Part shown: positions 43,279 to 55,193 of the stretch, piece after piece | How positions within the stretch are numbered: the first letter of the stretch is position 1 | How the letters are laid out: every line of letters begins with the position of its first letter | Assembly: GCA_037952775.1 (NCBI GenBank) | Contig: JBANAY010000003.1 | Coordinates: 33,232,001-33,296,000 of the forward strand | Direction: 5' to 3' | Length of the DNA: 64,000 nucleotides | Origin: Clonostachys chloroleuca | Taxonomy: Eukaryota > Ascomycota > Sordariomycetes > Hypocreales > Bionectriaceae | Translations under genes and position numbers: made by a program | The notes under the pieces: model-generated | Told to the model about the DNA's origin: nothing | Seen by the model: the letters and a program-made list of their open reading frames with translations, nothing else | Database searches by the model: none

Positions 43279-45309
43279 ATGGCTCCCAGCCCTGAGGCCG
43301 CAGAGGACGATAAGCGCAGCCAGAAGCGCAGTCACTCCGAGGCCAATGGCGATAGCTCAGGTAAACAAATGCACCAATGTCGCATGCGCTCTGATCCAGA
43401 GCGACTGGTCGCGCGTGTGATATATACTAACAATTGGGACAGATGACTCCTCGTCCGATGATGATATGGGGCCCCAGCTGCCCTCGGCCGCAGCACCGAA
43501 GAAAAAACGTCGAGTCCTCCGACACGAAAAGCTGTATGTCGCGGCGCTTCCAAAATCTGCCCGGTACTCGAGGTCTTTGATGCACAAGGACCAGGTCCTC
43601 TTCACCACCTGGACGCCAATTACCGAATTTCTCATCACTTCCTCCGTGGATGGCGTGGTCAAATTTTGGAAGAAGGACGCGGAGGCTATCGAGTTTGTCA
43701 AGGAGTTCAAGGCCCACGACGGCGAGATCAAGTCGGTGTCTGTGAGCCAGGATGGCAGCAGTTTCGCGACAGCAGGAGTCGACCAGACAGTCAAAATCTT
43801 CGACGTAATCACTTTTGATCTACTGTCTATACTCTCATTGTCATATGTGCCGAAGTGCGTATGCTGGGTTCATAAGAAGGGGGCTTCCCTACCTCGGCTG
43901 GCCATCTCCGAGGAGGAGAAACCCCTGATACACATTTACGATGGACGAGGAGAGAAGGAGGACCCTATATACACAATCAAGGGGCTCCATCGCAAGCCCG
44001 TTCATGTAATGGCTTACAATGAGCAGTACGATTGCGTGGTGTCGGCGGACGAGAATGGCATGGTTGAATATTGGCGACCGAGCGGAAACTACGAGAAACC
44101 AGACAACGTCTTCGAATACAAGAGCTCAACGAACCTGTTCGATTTCAAAAAGGCCAAGTCGGTGCCGTCTTGCCTCACTTTATCGGGCGATGGGAAACAG
44201 CTTGCCACCTTCTCATTTCCAGATCGCAAGCTGCGAATTTTCGATTTCGGGACCGGAAAGCTTCATCGCACCTACGACGAGTCACTGCAAGCTCTCGAGG
44301 ACATGCAGCAGGCAGGGAGTTCTTCGTCCAAGCTCGACAATGTCGAGTTTGGGAGAAGACTTGCGCAGGAGCGGGAGGTGGAATCAAGTTTGTTGACCAA
44401 CAAGACCAACGTCATATTTGACGAGTCTGGGAACTTCATCATATATGGAACCATGGTGGGGATCAAGGTCCTCAACGTCTTCACAAACCAGGTAGTCAAG
44501 GTTTATGGCAAAGACGAGAACCTGCGCGCTGTAAACCTCTCCATCTACCAGGGCCAGCCGCAGAAGAAGGGTGTGACGACCGTGGAGATGGGTGCTTCAA
44601 GTAACCCTCTTCTACAGGAATCCGAGACGCGCGACCCAGTGCTCATCGCCACCGCGGCTGGAAAGGTGCGATTTTATCTGTTCACAAACGACGAGGAGTT
44701 CTCCAAATCCACAAGAGATATCCAAAATGAACGACCAACGATAATCGGGGCAAAAAAGGAGACAAAGGTCAAGAAGACTGAGACAGGCACCGCAGCAGTG
44801 ATCCATACGACATATGGAGATATCCACATCCGCTTGTACCCAGACGCTGCTCCCAAGGCAGTCGAAAACTTCGTGACGCACTCGAAGCGCGGATATTACA
44901 ACAACACGATATTCCACCGAATAATTCGCAAGTTCATGATCCAGTGTGGTGACCCCCTAGGTGATGGTACCGGAGGTGAAAGTATCTGGGGGCGGGAGTT
45001 TGAGGACGAGTTCAGCAGTTTGAAGCACGACAAGCCATATACGGTCAGCATGGCCAACGCAGGGCCCAACACCAATGCGAGTCAGTTCTTCATCACCACG
45101 GAGAAAACAGTAAGTCTTTGCCCTCTCTCTTCCTCCCTGAAGTATGAATGTACGAAGCTAACACGAAATAGCCGTGGCTGGACGGTAAACACACAGTCTT
45201 TGGTCGAGCTACGCAGGGCTTTGACGTGGTGCACAAAATCGAGAATGCCAGGACGCACAAGGAGAAACCAGAGGAAGACATAAAGATTTTGAACATAGAT
45301 GTATCATAA
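43279..45309 (+). CDS. WD40-cyclophilin peptidyl-prolyl isomerase (PPWD1/cyp15 type)
   Basis: Three exons, 43279-43360, 43443-45109 and 45172-45309, giving 628 residues, the size of human PPWD1. A charged N-terminus with [13 protein letters not shown] leads into WD40 repeats ([54 protein letters not shown]). The C-terminal 160 residues are a cyclophilin: [51 protein letters not shown] and [19 protein letters not shown]. The catalytic Arg is in FHRII and the FFIT and [10 protein letters not shown] signatures are intact. In animals PPWD1 is a nuclear, spliceosome-associated isomerase. The first intron has a tactaac branch site and the second separates two parts of the cyclophilin fold. Confidence 0.95.
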
Positions 45310-46237
45310 TTGCCCCCTCGGGCCACTCAGATTTCAATGGGAAATGAAGCAAGCAAAGCGAATGAGACCAATTAACCAAGACCCATCTACGTATCGATTC
45401 TTTTGGGTCCCAATGGAAGCATATGCAGGCAATCGCGCGTAGAGAAAAGAAGGGCCGTCTTGCTTGGCAATATTACGTCGTGGTCCCACCGCCTGCGATA
45501 ACGGAGCTACCAGGGTGCGCACCCTCGAACTCCAATGCATCCGTCTCACGCTCTCAGACCATTTAAAGGACAAGGTATGGCCTTAAGAGAATTTGGGAGT
45601 CAAACAGGTATTCAAGCTTATAAATCGGGGTCAATTGGCTCATCATTACCTTTTTTATTGTTGAGTCTTTGCATTGGAGGGAGCATTTCACGGTACCTAG
45701 CTGTAGAGGTAAGGTACTGGGCAGTAAAAGAGTTGCCTCTTGGAGGTAGCAGGTGAAAAATGTGGCCAGCCAATGACGAGTAACATGTTGACCATCACTT
45801 CTCCTTCTACCCGCGCAGTGGATGGAGAGGGGCCTGGTCTACTCGAGTAAGATGAAAAAGGATTCCCAAATAGCGACCGGTCCAATGGGTCCCAGGCAAT
45901 AGCAGCATGCATGTACCCGTTACAAGAAGGGCGAACGGTTCGGAACTGGTGGTGAGTCAAGCAAGCTGCTAGGGGAGAAGGTAAGGTTTGTACCGTCCAT
46001 CGGCGCCGAAGCTATGAGTCGCAGCTCACAGCGAAGACCTGGCCGTTGGAGTAATTTTTTTCTCCAAAACTCCCAAGGCGCAAAAAAAAGTTATCACATT
46101 GATCTCTGGAACTCGAGCTTCTGGTTTAGGCTGATTTTGTTCGAGTACAAACCTGCCTTCCCACTTCCACTTTATCTTATTCCATTCTACTTGCCTGTTC
46201 TTCGCTGTGATACCCTTATTTTTGCACTACATTCAAT
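45310..46237. other. Intergenic, promoter of ARO3
   Basis: No gene is seen. The region contains a Gcn4/CPC1-type site (listed separately). The last 130 bases before the ATG at 46238 are CT-rich, as in a strong fungal promoter. Confidence 0.5.
45953..45959. promoter_or_regulatory. TGAGTCA, Gcn4/CPC1-type amino-acid control site
   Basis: The 7-bp sequence tgagtca matches the Gcn4/CPC1 consensus TGASTCA exactly. It is 279 bp upstream of the ARO3 start at 46238. In yeast and Neurospora such sites put amino-acid biosynthetic genes, including DAHP synthase genes, under general or cross-pathway control. A 7-bp match can occur by chance, but its place before this gene is what one expects. Confidence 0.55.
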
Positions 46238-47649
<1,412 letters not shown>

Positions 47650-48430
47650 TATGCTGCAGAAAACGAGCCCAGCTAGCTCCAACTTCCATTTAAGGGAAGA
47701 AAACAATGAAGTTCAGAGGACAGATGAATCAAAAGCATTTTAGTGTTATTTTAGATAGAGGGAATGTAAAAATAGGGGGATCTGTGAAAAGTTTCTCTTT
47801 TCTTTAGTTGCAAGTCACTGCAAGGGAAAATATAGCACTGTTGCTGGGCATAGGAACAGATAAATTGAGGCTTACCAAAACACAGTGCCAATATGCTTAA
47901 AGGTCTGCAATAGGCCAAGCTACTAAGTGGGTGACATAAAAAGTGAGGCACCAAAGCGCTGCAAGGGTTGAATAAAGGTCTAGTCTTCTGCATTTAAAAA
48001 ATAATGGCCTCGTGTTATATAAGTAAAAGAATAGAGAACTTCGAACCATGTAACTAATTGTTTTAAAGCATAGGTTTCTATCTCGTTACTAGATGCGATG
48101 ACTGTAGTTAAGTATCCTGATGAGGCTTTGATGTGGCCTGTTTTATATCACACGGTAGCTAGTCCATGCAGAGGACATGTCGCACTCCAGAAGCACAGTT
48201 GATGTGCACTGTGCTCAATGTGAGCCTCGCGCAACATTTCTTGCTCCCGTACAGAGATTGACCCCGTCGACCCTATCAGCAAGGCCCGAGATCTACCATC
48301 TTACAAAAACCTCGCCATCTTGATAGACGTGCGAGGTGCTTCCCCCATATTTTTTTTCAGCGACCTCATCCATCGCCCATTCCTCTGCCCATCGCAATCC
48401 AGACAGCATCGCCAAACACGACGCGTCGAA
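47650..48430. other. Intergenic, no gene seen
   Basis: ARO3 3' UTR and promoter of the zinc-finger gene. The first 400 bases are AT-rich; the final 100 bases are CT-rich. No gene or structural RNA is visible. Confidence 0.5.
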
Positions 48431-49630
48431 ATGGCCCGCAACTCGTCCCCCCCAGACTCGCCATTGTCATCAATGGGCTCATCCGAACCCTACGAGGAGG
48501 ACGGCCACGAGGAGGAGGAAACCGCCCTCCGCCCATCGAAGCGCCAAAAGGTCGAAGTCGGATCGACAGCCTCCTCCGCGGTCGTCCCCGAGGCCGAGCC
48601 CGAGGTCGTCCCTGAGCCGGACCCTCGAGGGCATGTCGGACGTGTCGTCGGACACGTCCGGCGACATCCCCAGCTCCCCCGTCAACGCGCGCCTCGAGGA
48701 GGAGGACTTCCAGGACCAGGTCACCATCTGCGACTGGGACGGCTGCCCGGCCGGCGACCAGGGCAACATGGACAAGCTGGTCGAGCACATCCACAACTCG
48801 CACATCGAGAGCAGGCAGAAGAAGTACACGTGCGAGTGGTCGAGCTGCTCGCGCAAGGGCTTGCCCCATGCGAGCGGGTATGCTCTGAAGGCTCATATGC
48901 GGAGCCACACGCGCGAGAAGCCCTTCTACTGCTACCTCCCAGGTATGCTCCCAGAAACAAGACCCACGAAAGAGCCGTTGCTTGTTGAGGTGCCAGAGTT
49001 TGCTGACAATTTACTGTAGAATGCGATAGGTCTTTCACGAGATCCGATGCCCTAGCAAAGCATATGCGCACAGTCCACGAGACGGAAGCGTTACGGCCCT
49101 CGGATCCCATCCCAAAGTCGATGCACGGCCCTGGCGGCAAGACGAACAAGCTCAAGATCATCATCAAGACGCCCCAGTCGCATGGCCCCGGGGGGGACGA
49201 CGGCGACGACGCGAACGGCGAAAACGCCGATCTCTACACCGCTCTCTCCAAGGAGCTCTTCAACGAGGAGGAGCTCTCTTTCTCAGCCGACAAGCTGTAC
49301 CGCAAGTGCTACTGGGAGGGCAAGTGGGCAGAGGAGATTGGCGAGCAGCTGATGAAGGAGTGCAAGGAGTGGGAGGAGGTGTATCATAAGGAGTGGCTTG
49401 AGAAGGAGGCGCTCGTCTCGCAGGTGATCAAGAGCGAGGTCGACTGGCACGATCGGCGGCAGGCGATAATCTCGGGCGCGGCAGATGTGCAGGTCCCAGG
49501 CGCCATTGACCAGCGCATGGACGATGCGAGCAAAAAGGATTTCGACAAGGCCGACACCGACAGAATGGACACGGACGAAAAGGAGGTCAGCTCGAACGGT
49601 GTCCCGGCCAGGGAAGTCTCCCCAGTTTAG
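48431..49630 (+). CDS. C2H2 zinc-finger protein, Iec1/INO80-subunit-like, one frame break
   Basis: Exons 48431-48942 and 49020-49630 (76-bp intron), about 373 residues if one frame break is allowed. The start MARNSSPPDSPLSSMGSSEP is typical of this family. Near 48622-48624 (three C's) the frame moves by one base, so that PEPD is followed by LEGMSDVSSDTSGDIPSSP in the next frame. Three C2H2 fingers follow: CDWDGCPAGDQGNMDKLVEHIHNSH, then CEWSSC with HMRSH, and CYLPECDRSFTRSDALAKHM. The C-terminal part has a conserved helical region (FSADKLYRKCYWEGKWAEE). This layout fits fungal proteins related to S. pombe Iec1, a YY1-like subunit of the INO80 remodeller; that assignment is from memory of the family. 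If the frame break is real, a shorter product from MSDVSSDT would keep the fingers. Confidence 0.8.
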
Positions 49631-49785
49631 GACGGCTTTCGCCAGTACCGCATACGGGTGCTTTGTATTAGACGGGTTGGAGTTCTGGGATGTCATGTAG
49701 GACTTTTTCTTTTTTTACTACTTTTGGTGTTACGGAACAAACTATGAATAGCGAATTGAAATAATCGGGATCCAAAGGAGGGAGC

Positions 49786-50488
49786 TTAGAGGGCCTTCTT
49801 CTTGGCACGGTAGGACTCAGAGTTCTTAAATGGAAAGCCACTTGTGCTCTGGTCAAACTTGTGATACTTGCTGATCATGGCCTTGTCCCCTGCGAACATG
49901 ACACAGTAGAGGGCGAAGATGGCGAAGAAGCCGCTGCCGAGCAGTCCCAGCATGAAGCCCGTTTCCCCGGTGTAGGTGTATCTTCCGTAGCAGTAGAGTG
50001 CGCTGGATGTGTGGTGAAAGATGGACACGATGAGCACGGCTGACGCGTATGGGGAGATGCCATCTTGGGGCGCTGGTGGGAGTAGTGCAAGTTAGCCATG
50101 TATGCTTTGCGGCTTCCCTTGATTCAGATTTTTTTTTTTTTACCTTCTAGCGAAGAACCGAGAGGCACGGCCCCGGAGAGGAGCACGACAATGAGACCGA
50201 GAGAGAGGAGGGCGAACCCGAGGGACCGGGCAAAGTACTCTTCCAAAGCTGGGCCGTGTGTTAAACAACCTGTATTGTAGCGGCTCTCAGATTAGGCGCA
50301 AGGGACTTACAGCTAGAGCTGGCACCTTCTACCCTCAGTAGAGATGATATGAATCCGGGCCATATGATGAGAGGAACGGCCTGGGTGCTGAGCCAGGCGA
50401 GGTTGCCAAAGCTATACGATGAAACGGCCTGCGAAGGTCTTAGCATGAGCTTGCGTTAGCAGCAAGGGAGAGGTGGCCTTACATCCAT
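49786..50488 (-). CDS. Small four-helix membrane protein, unknown function
   Basis: Four exons: 50483-50488 (ATG GAT only), 50311-50428, 50144-50248 and 49786-50072, giving 171 residues. Introns are 54, 62 and 71 bp with normal ends, and phases agree throughout. The protein begins MDAVSSYSFGNLAWL. It has four probable membrane helices (VPLIIWPGFISSLL, LGFALLSLGLIVVLLSG, AVLIVSIFHHTSSALYCYG, GFMLGLLGSGFFAIFALYCV) and a basic tail (SYRAKKKAL), which resembles a di-lysine ER-retrieval signal but is not at the exact canonical spacing. I do not recognise a named family. The continuous hydrophobic pattern across four exons makes the gene model convincing. Confidence 0.82.
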
Positions 50489-51587
50489 TGCGGCGGATCT
50501 TCAAGATGGGAGGAGCTGGATGGTCCCTGAGGTGCGTGTTTCGTTTCTGATTGCCAACGGGCCTACGATATTTGAGGTGGTGTTGTGTTCTTTGCTGTAA
50601 TTGACAATGGGAGGTGGTGATAGCTGATGACGAACCTTGCCTCGTTGCTTTGGGGCGCACATGTAAGTGGAATGGGGACAGTGCGGAATTGGCCAAGTCA
50701 CCTCATTTGATCGCCGGATGCATTCGTGACGCGAAGATAAAAAGATGCACGAATCTTTGGATTGATTGATCTACAAATACCGTTCTCCGATCTGAATAGG
50801 GTTACCATGCCAATTCTTCTATAGAATGTCATCCCATGCTATGTCTGGCCGCCGCAAGTTGTCGAGGGTGGAAGGCCCCCGAGGCTACTTTCTACGACGT
50901 CACAGTGCTCCCGGAACGTTTCCATTGGCCCTGGCCGACGCCCGACCGTCGGCAAGGCCTGGAGGCTAGAGGCTTTAGAGGCTGCAGGTGGCAAGTGGGT
51001 GCCGGGAAAACGATAAATTTGCTCGCCAATACAAGCCGCGATATAGTATCTATACTCAATGAGTATTTGATTATTACATTGAGTTTTTTTTTTTTTTTTT
51101 TTTTTCCTAAATAGATTCCTTGTGCAAAAAGAAGCACTGTGATCTGTACACCACAGTTCTTGGTTAGCGGTCCCTATTTTTCAGACACTCACTAGGCTGG
51201 GTCTAGGCCGCCAGCCCCGCGAACTCCGAACTCGCACCAGGCCTTCAGCGGTAGTCTATTTTTTACACCAGCATTTCTAATCCTCGACATTTCATTGCGC
51301 AGCGATAACGAATCACCCATCAACCGATCCGCCTGGTCTAACTTGGCAACGGGGAATATATTGATAACCAACATCCTCTGTATTCTTTCTCTCTCAAAAA
51401 TTACGCCCTGAACCTCTTCAATACACCGAACACATCGACACTCTCGCCCTCGTGACCCCGCCGCCTAGCGCATCTCCCACTTTTGCGGAATCCCGAGTAT
51501 CGAGCGCATCAATCTGGAGGGGATTCGCCACCGACCAACCCGCCACGACTCGAAGTCGCAGCTGGGGCTCCCCAGCCCACAGGCATC
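50489..51587. other. Divergent intergenic region
   Basis: About 1.1 kb with no gene. A T-run of about 23 bases lies near 51085-51107. The 250 bases before NAR1 are rich in C and T (ctctcgccctcgtgaccccgcc), as in a promoter and leader. Confidence 0.5.
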
Positions 51588-53326
51588 ATGAGCGCCATTC
51601 TCTCCGCCGACGACCTCAACGACTTCATTTCCCCCGGTGTCGCGTGTATCAAGCCCGTCGAGACCCTCCCCACTGCCGATCCCAACGCCGCAAACGAGAC
51701 CGAGGTCATCCTCGACGGCCAGCAGCCTGCGGCCTCCGCGAACAACCCAGCAGAAATTTCTTTGACGGACTGCTTAGCATGCTCGGGCTGCGTGACATCC
51801 GCCGAAGCCGTCCTTGTCAGTCTCCAGAGCCATGCCGAGGTTCTGTCAGTGTTGGATTCCGCGCCAGCGCTCAGAGTAGTCGGGCCAGATGACAAGGGCA
51901 AATACAGCGTCGAGGGCTTGGAGAATGAAGATGCGAAACTATTTGTTGCGAGTGTCAGCTCGCAAACGAGAGCCAATCTCGCCGCAGCATGTGGTGGAAA
52001 CATCTCGGAAAAGGAGGCTGGTCTGATGCTCGAGAACCTGCTGAGCAGTACGAGCGGGTTATCGAGTGGTGGAAAGTGGAATAATGGATTCACATGGGTT
52101 GTCGACACAAACATTGCGAGGGAGGCGACGCTGGTTCTGAGCGCAGACGAGGTTCTTGGAAATTCCAAGGCTGCCAAGCAACATCCGGTCAAGCCAATAC
52201 TGGCGTCATCGTGCCCTGGCTGGGTATGTTATGCCGAAAAGACACATCCACATGTGCTGCCACATTTATCCAAAGTCAAGTCGCCACAGGCGTTAATGGG
52301 CACCCTTCTCAAGACGACGTTGAGCCGCACATTAAATATCCCACCAAGTCGAATTTGGCACCTGAGCGTCATGCCATGCTTCGATAAGAAGTTGGAAGCC
52401 AGTCGAGAAGAGCTCACTGACTCAATCTGGAATGGCGATGGTAACCCTGGAAGAGGAGTTCGAGATGTCGATTGTGTGATCACAAGCAAGGAGGTCCTGA
52501 TGCTCGCAGAATCAAGAGGTGTCAGCCTTTTTGACATGCCTAAAAATAAACCGGCCAGTGATGCACAGTCATCTCCGTTCCCTGATGCCAGGCTGAGGGC
52601 GTTCCTGTTTCCATCCGGTGGGCTTCGTAACCCATCACCATCAGCTGGATCCTCTGGAGGTCTCCTATACCACGTCCTTCAAGCCAAGGCCGCGCAGATC
52701 CCGGGGTCTGAGATCCAAATTACCCGCGGTCGCAATATCGACGTTGTCGAGTACTCCGTCTGTCAGAACGGGGAGACTGTGTTCAAAGCTGCACGATACT
52801 ACGGCTTCAGGAATATCCAGAATCTGGTACGGAGATTGAAGCCAGCCAGACCATCTCGTATGCCTGGGGGGAAACCTTTTGGCAGTGCCCGGAGGCCCAT
52901 CGGGAAGACGTCGTCGCTTGAACACTCATATGTTGAGGTCATGGCATGCCCTGGCGGCTGCACAAACGGCGGGGGTCAAATCAAGGTAGACGACCCCATC
53001 ATTATAGAACGCAAGAATCTCCCTCCCAATCCTGGACCACAGGAGCAAAAGGAGTGGTTGGCGGAGGTTGATGAGGCTTACTTCTCGGGAGGAGAAGAGT
53101 CTGAACTTGAGGTTTCTCGGGTGGTTCAGACGATGATACCATAGGGGGCATCTCGCACGCGTACATCCACGATGCCCTCGCATATTGGTCCAAAATCACG
53201 GGTGTGGACTTAAATAGATTAGCATTCACGAGCTATCGTGAAGTCATCAGCGACGTTGGCAAGGACACCATCACTGACACCGAGAAAGTCGTTCAGCTGG
53301 CTGGAAAGATTGGCGGTGGATGGTAG
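51588..53326 (+). CDS. nar1: Cytosolic Fe-S cluster assembly factor Nar1, one frame break near the 3' end
   Basis: No intron. The start [20 protein letters not shown] places Cys20 as in yeast Nar1, and DCLACSGC supplies Cys62, 65 and 68 for the N-terminal 4Fe-4S cluster. The hydrogenase-like second site is intact: [28 protein letters not shown] and [13 protein letters not shown]. Nar1 acts in the cytosolic CIA machinery that delivers Fe-S clusters to nuclear and cytosolic proteins. Uncorrected, the frame ends at 53144. In the next frame the family's C-terminus is intact ([20 protein letters not shown] to IGGGW, stop at 53326). One missing G near 53109-53112 would join them into 579 residues, the normal length. 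The gene is essential in yeast, so a sequence error is likely. Confidence 0.9.
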
Positions 53327-53368
53327 TGGTTTCTTTGTTTCTTTTCTTTTGGAGATTGTGTTTAGAAA

Positions 53369-54269
53369 TCAAGTTTCTTTGGCGCCGCGCCTACCAAAGC
53401 CGAAACCTCCTCTTCCGCTGCCGTCTGGTCCCCTTGGTGATCGAATCGCAGCTTGTTGCTCATTCTTGGACGTAGATATCCTCGATGAATACTCGCCACT
53501 TCCGCTTCCCCCCTGTGATGAAGGTGAGTCTGGTTTGCTTGCGTAGTTGGGATCGAAAAGCTCCCTGGAGGACCCAGATTGTTGTACCTGCCGCCGGCCC
53601 TCAAACTGTCGACTGTTATCATTGTTTCTCTGGTAAATATTAGTGCCGCCTCGAGATCCGCCCCGGCCCCGTGCGCGGGGAGTCTGCTGTCCATCCGACC
53701 TCGGCGGTGTCACCGTACCGGGTGAGGAGTTTCCTGACGAGGGCGCCGATTCGCCAAAGATCTTTGCACGTGCCTCCTCGTACCGTCGTTGCTTTTCCTC
53801 GCGATCCCGCTTCTGCTTCGCGCGGATCTCCTCGGGCGTGGGCTGGGCTTCCTTTGTGATGTCGTCGCCGTCGTCCTCGAGGGTCATCTGGGATAGGCCT
53901 GTGGCGGGGTCCCTCTTCGCAATCATGGGTTTGCGACTGAGGACTTTGACCTGCGACTTGAAGGATGAGGTAAGGGGGACGTTGTTTGTTGTCTCGAGAA
54001 AGTGGAAGGTCTCGCGCGTGTCTCTATTGGGAAGCGGGCAACTCGCGTTAGCAACAGGCTGCATTGAATGAAGGGAGGGGGCATCAATCTTACGCTGACT
54101 CCCAGAGCTTTCGGTTGGATTCAACATGCTGCGCTAATCGCTCTGCCTTGGTCCGCGGCGGCTCGATCTCAGGCTCGGGATCCTGGTTGAGTGGTGCACC
54201 GTTGTCTGCTTGGGTTTCCCAATCGTCGTCCCAGGCGTCGGGCACTGCTATTGTCTTCTTCTTCACCAT
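53369..54269 (-). CDS. SUZ-domain protein, probable RNA-binding
   Basis: Two exons, 54094-54269 and 53369-54023, giving 276 residues. The N-terminus MVKKKTIAVPDAWDDDWE is followed by KAERLAQHVESNRKLWES. Near the middle is a SUZ domain: KVLSRKP, then EEIRAKQKRDREEKQRRYEE-ARAKIFGE, ending in the signature R-x-KIFG. The rest is disordered, with an RGG-like patch (RARGRGGSRGG) and a final RGGFGFGRRGA, a SUZ-C-like end. SUZ domains bind RNA. The protein probably acts in mRNA metabolism, but its role is not established. Its stop is only 42 bp from that of NAR1. Confidence 0.87.
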
Positions 54270-54911
54270 TGTGGGCGCGCGGTGACGTCTGTCAGGTTCA
54301 ATGTAAGCCCTGCCAGAGGTGGAGTACGGTAGGCAGTAATCAGCCGATGGATCCGGAGTGTAGGATATAATCGAAATAGTGGTTTACGGTTTTACTATTT
54401 GATCCAGTAATATTGGTGAATGTTGGTGATGTCTTCCAGTCGAGCTAGATTCAAGGGCGCGAAAGTTAGAAAGTCCTCCAGTGGGGCGGCTCCGCTGCCT
54501 TAATTAATTCCTGGCTGTTTCGTTGTTGCTCCAATAATGTATTGAATAGGGCGGTGTTAGTGAGCTAGACTGAGGGCGGCAGTGCCTAAAGATAAATACT
54601 GCCTTGGCTTGTTTCCATATCACATAGTCCCATTCACAATATTCTCCTTACAGTGCTGCCTGCTTAACGCCTGATGCCTCAAACTTACGATTAACCTGTT
54701 GGTCGATCAAACGTGTTCATGGGGATTCATTTCTAGCTTCCACGGTATTGAAGAGTGGTTTTTCCCGGGATCCGAGTGCAATTAGAAGCACCCACTTCCA
54801 GGTCGTGAGAACAACATCAGCCGGTGTGCCTACCCGCCTGCATCAGGGCCACACCTTTTCCAGCGCATTACCCGGGGACCAGTAAAGTACCTACATATTT
54901 ACGACGGCAAG
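54270..54911. other. Divergent intergenic region
   Basis: About 640 bases holding the promoters of the SUZ-domain gene and the small gene that starts at 54912. I see no further gene. Confidence 0.5.
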
Positions 54912-55193
54912 ATGGTGGACGACACATCCAGCGCCAACACGAGACGTGTGAGGGAAGAGGCCGAAGTTATTCAAGGAAGACTGACGGACCTTAAGTTTGA
55001 CTCCAGTATGACCCCTCTCTCACCCTGCTGGGCTTCCTGATGTTGGGCACGATTCTGATGGTTTCCAATAGAGAAGTTTCGCGATCCACTGAAGCCTCGG
55101 CAGACGTCGCACGCCCAGTTCTATCCGCAGGGTGTCACAGCTGCGATGGAAGAAAGGTGGCTTGCAATGATCAAGGCGTCGGCCAGCAAGTAG
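54912..55193 (+). CDS. Small two-exon gene, 71-residue protein of unknown function
   Basis: Exons 54912-55005 and 55072-55193, with a 66-bp intron (GTATGA donor, AATAG acceptor). The first exon encodes MVDDTSSANTRRVREEAE, then VIQGRLTDLKFDS. The second encodes KKFRDPLKPRQTSHAQFYPQ, then a helix-like GVTAAMEERWLAMIKASASK before TAG. The joined product is hydrophilic and mostly helical in appearance, without signal peptide or membrane helix. I recognise no family. The clean phase-1 junction, the good start context (gcaag ATG GTG) and the protein-like composition support it, but the length limits confidence. Confidence 0.6.

Noticed and set aside
53111..53144. A 33-bp intron (gtttct to catag) to explain the NAR1 frame break
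   Set aside because: It is far shorter than any fungal intron here and leaves the wrong phase.
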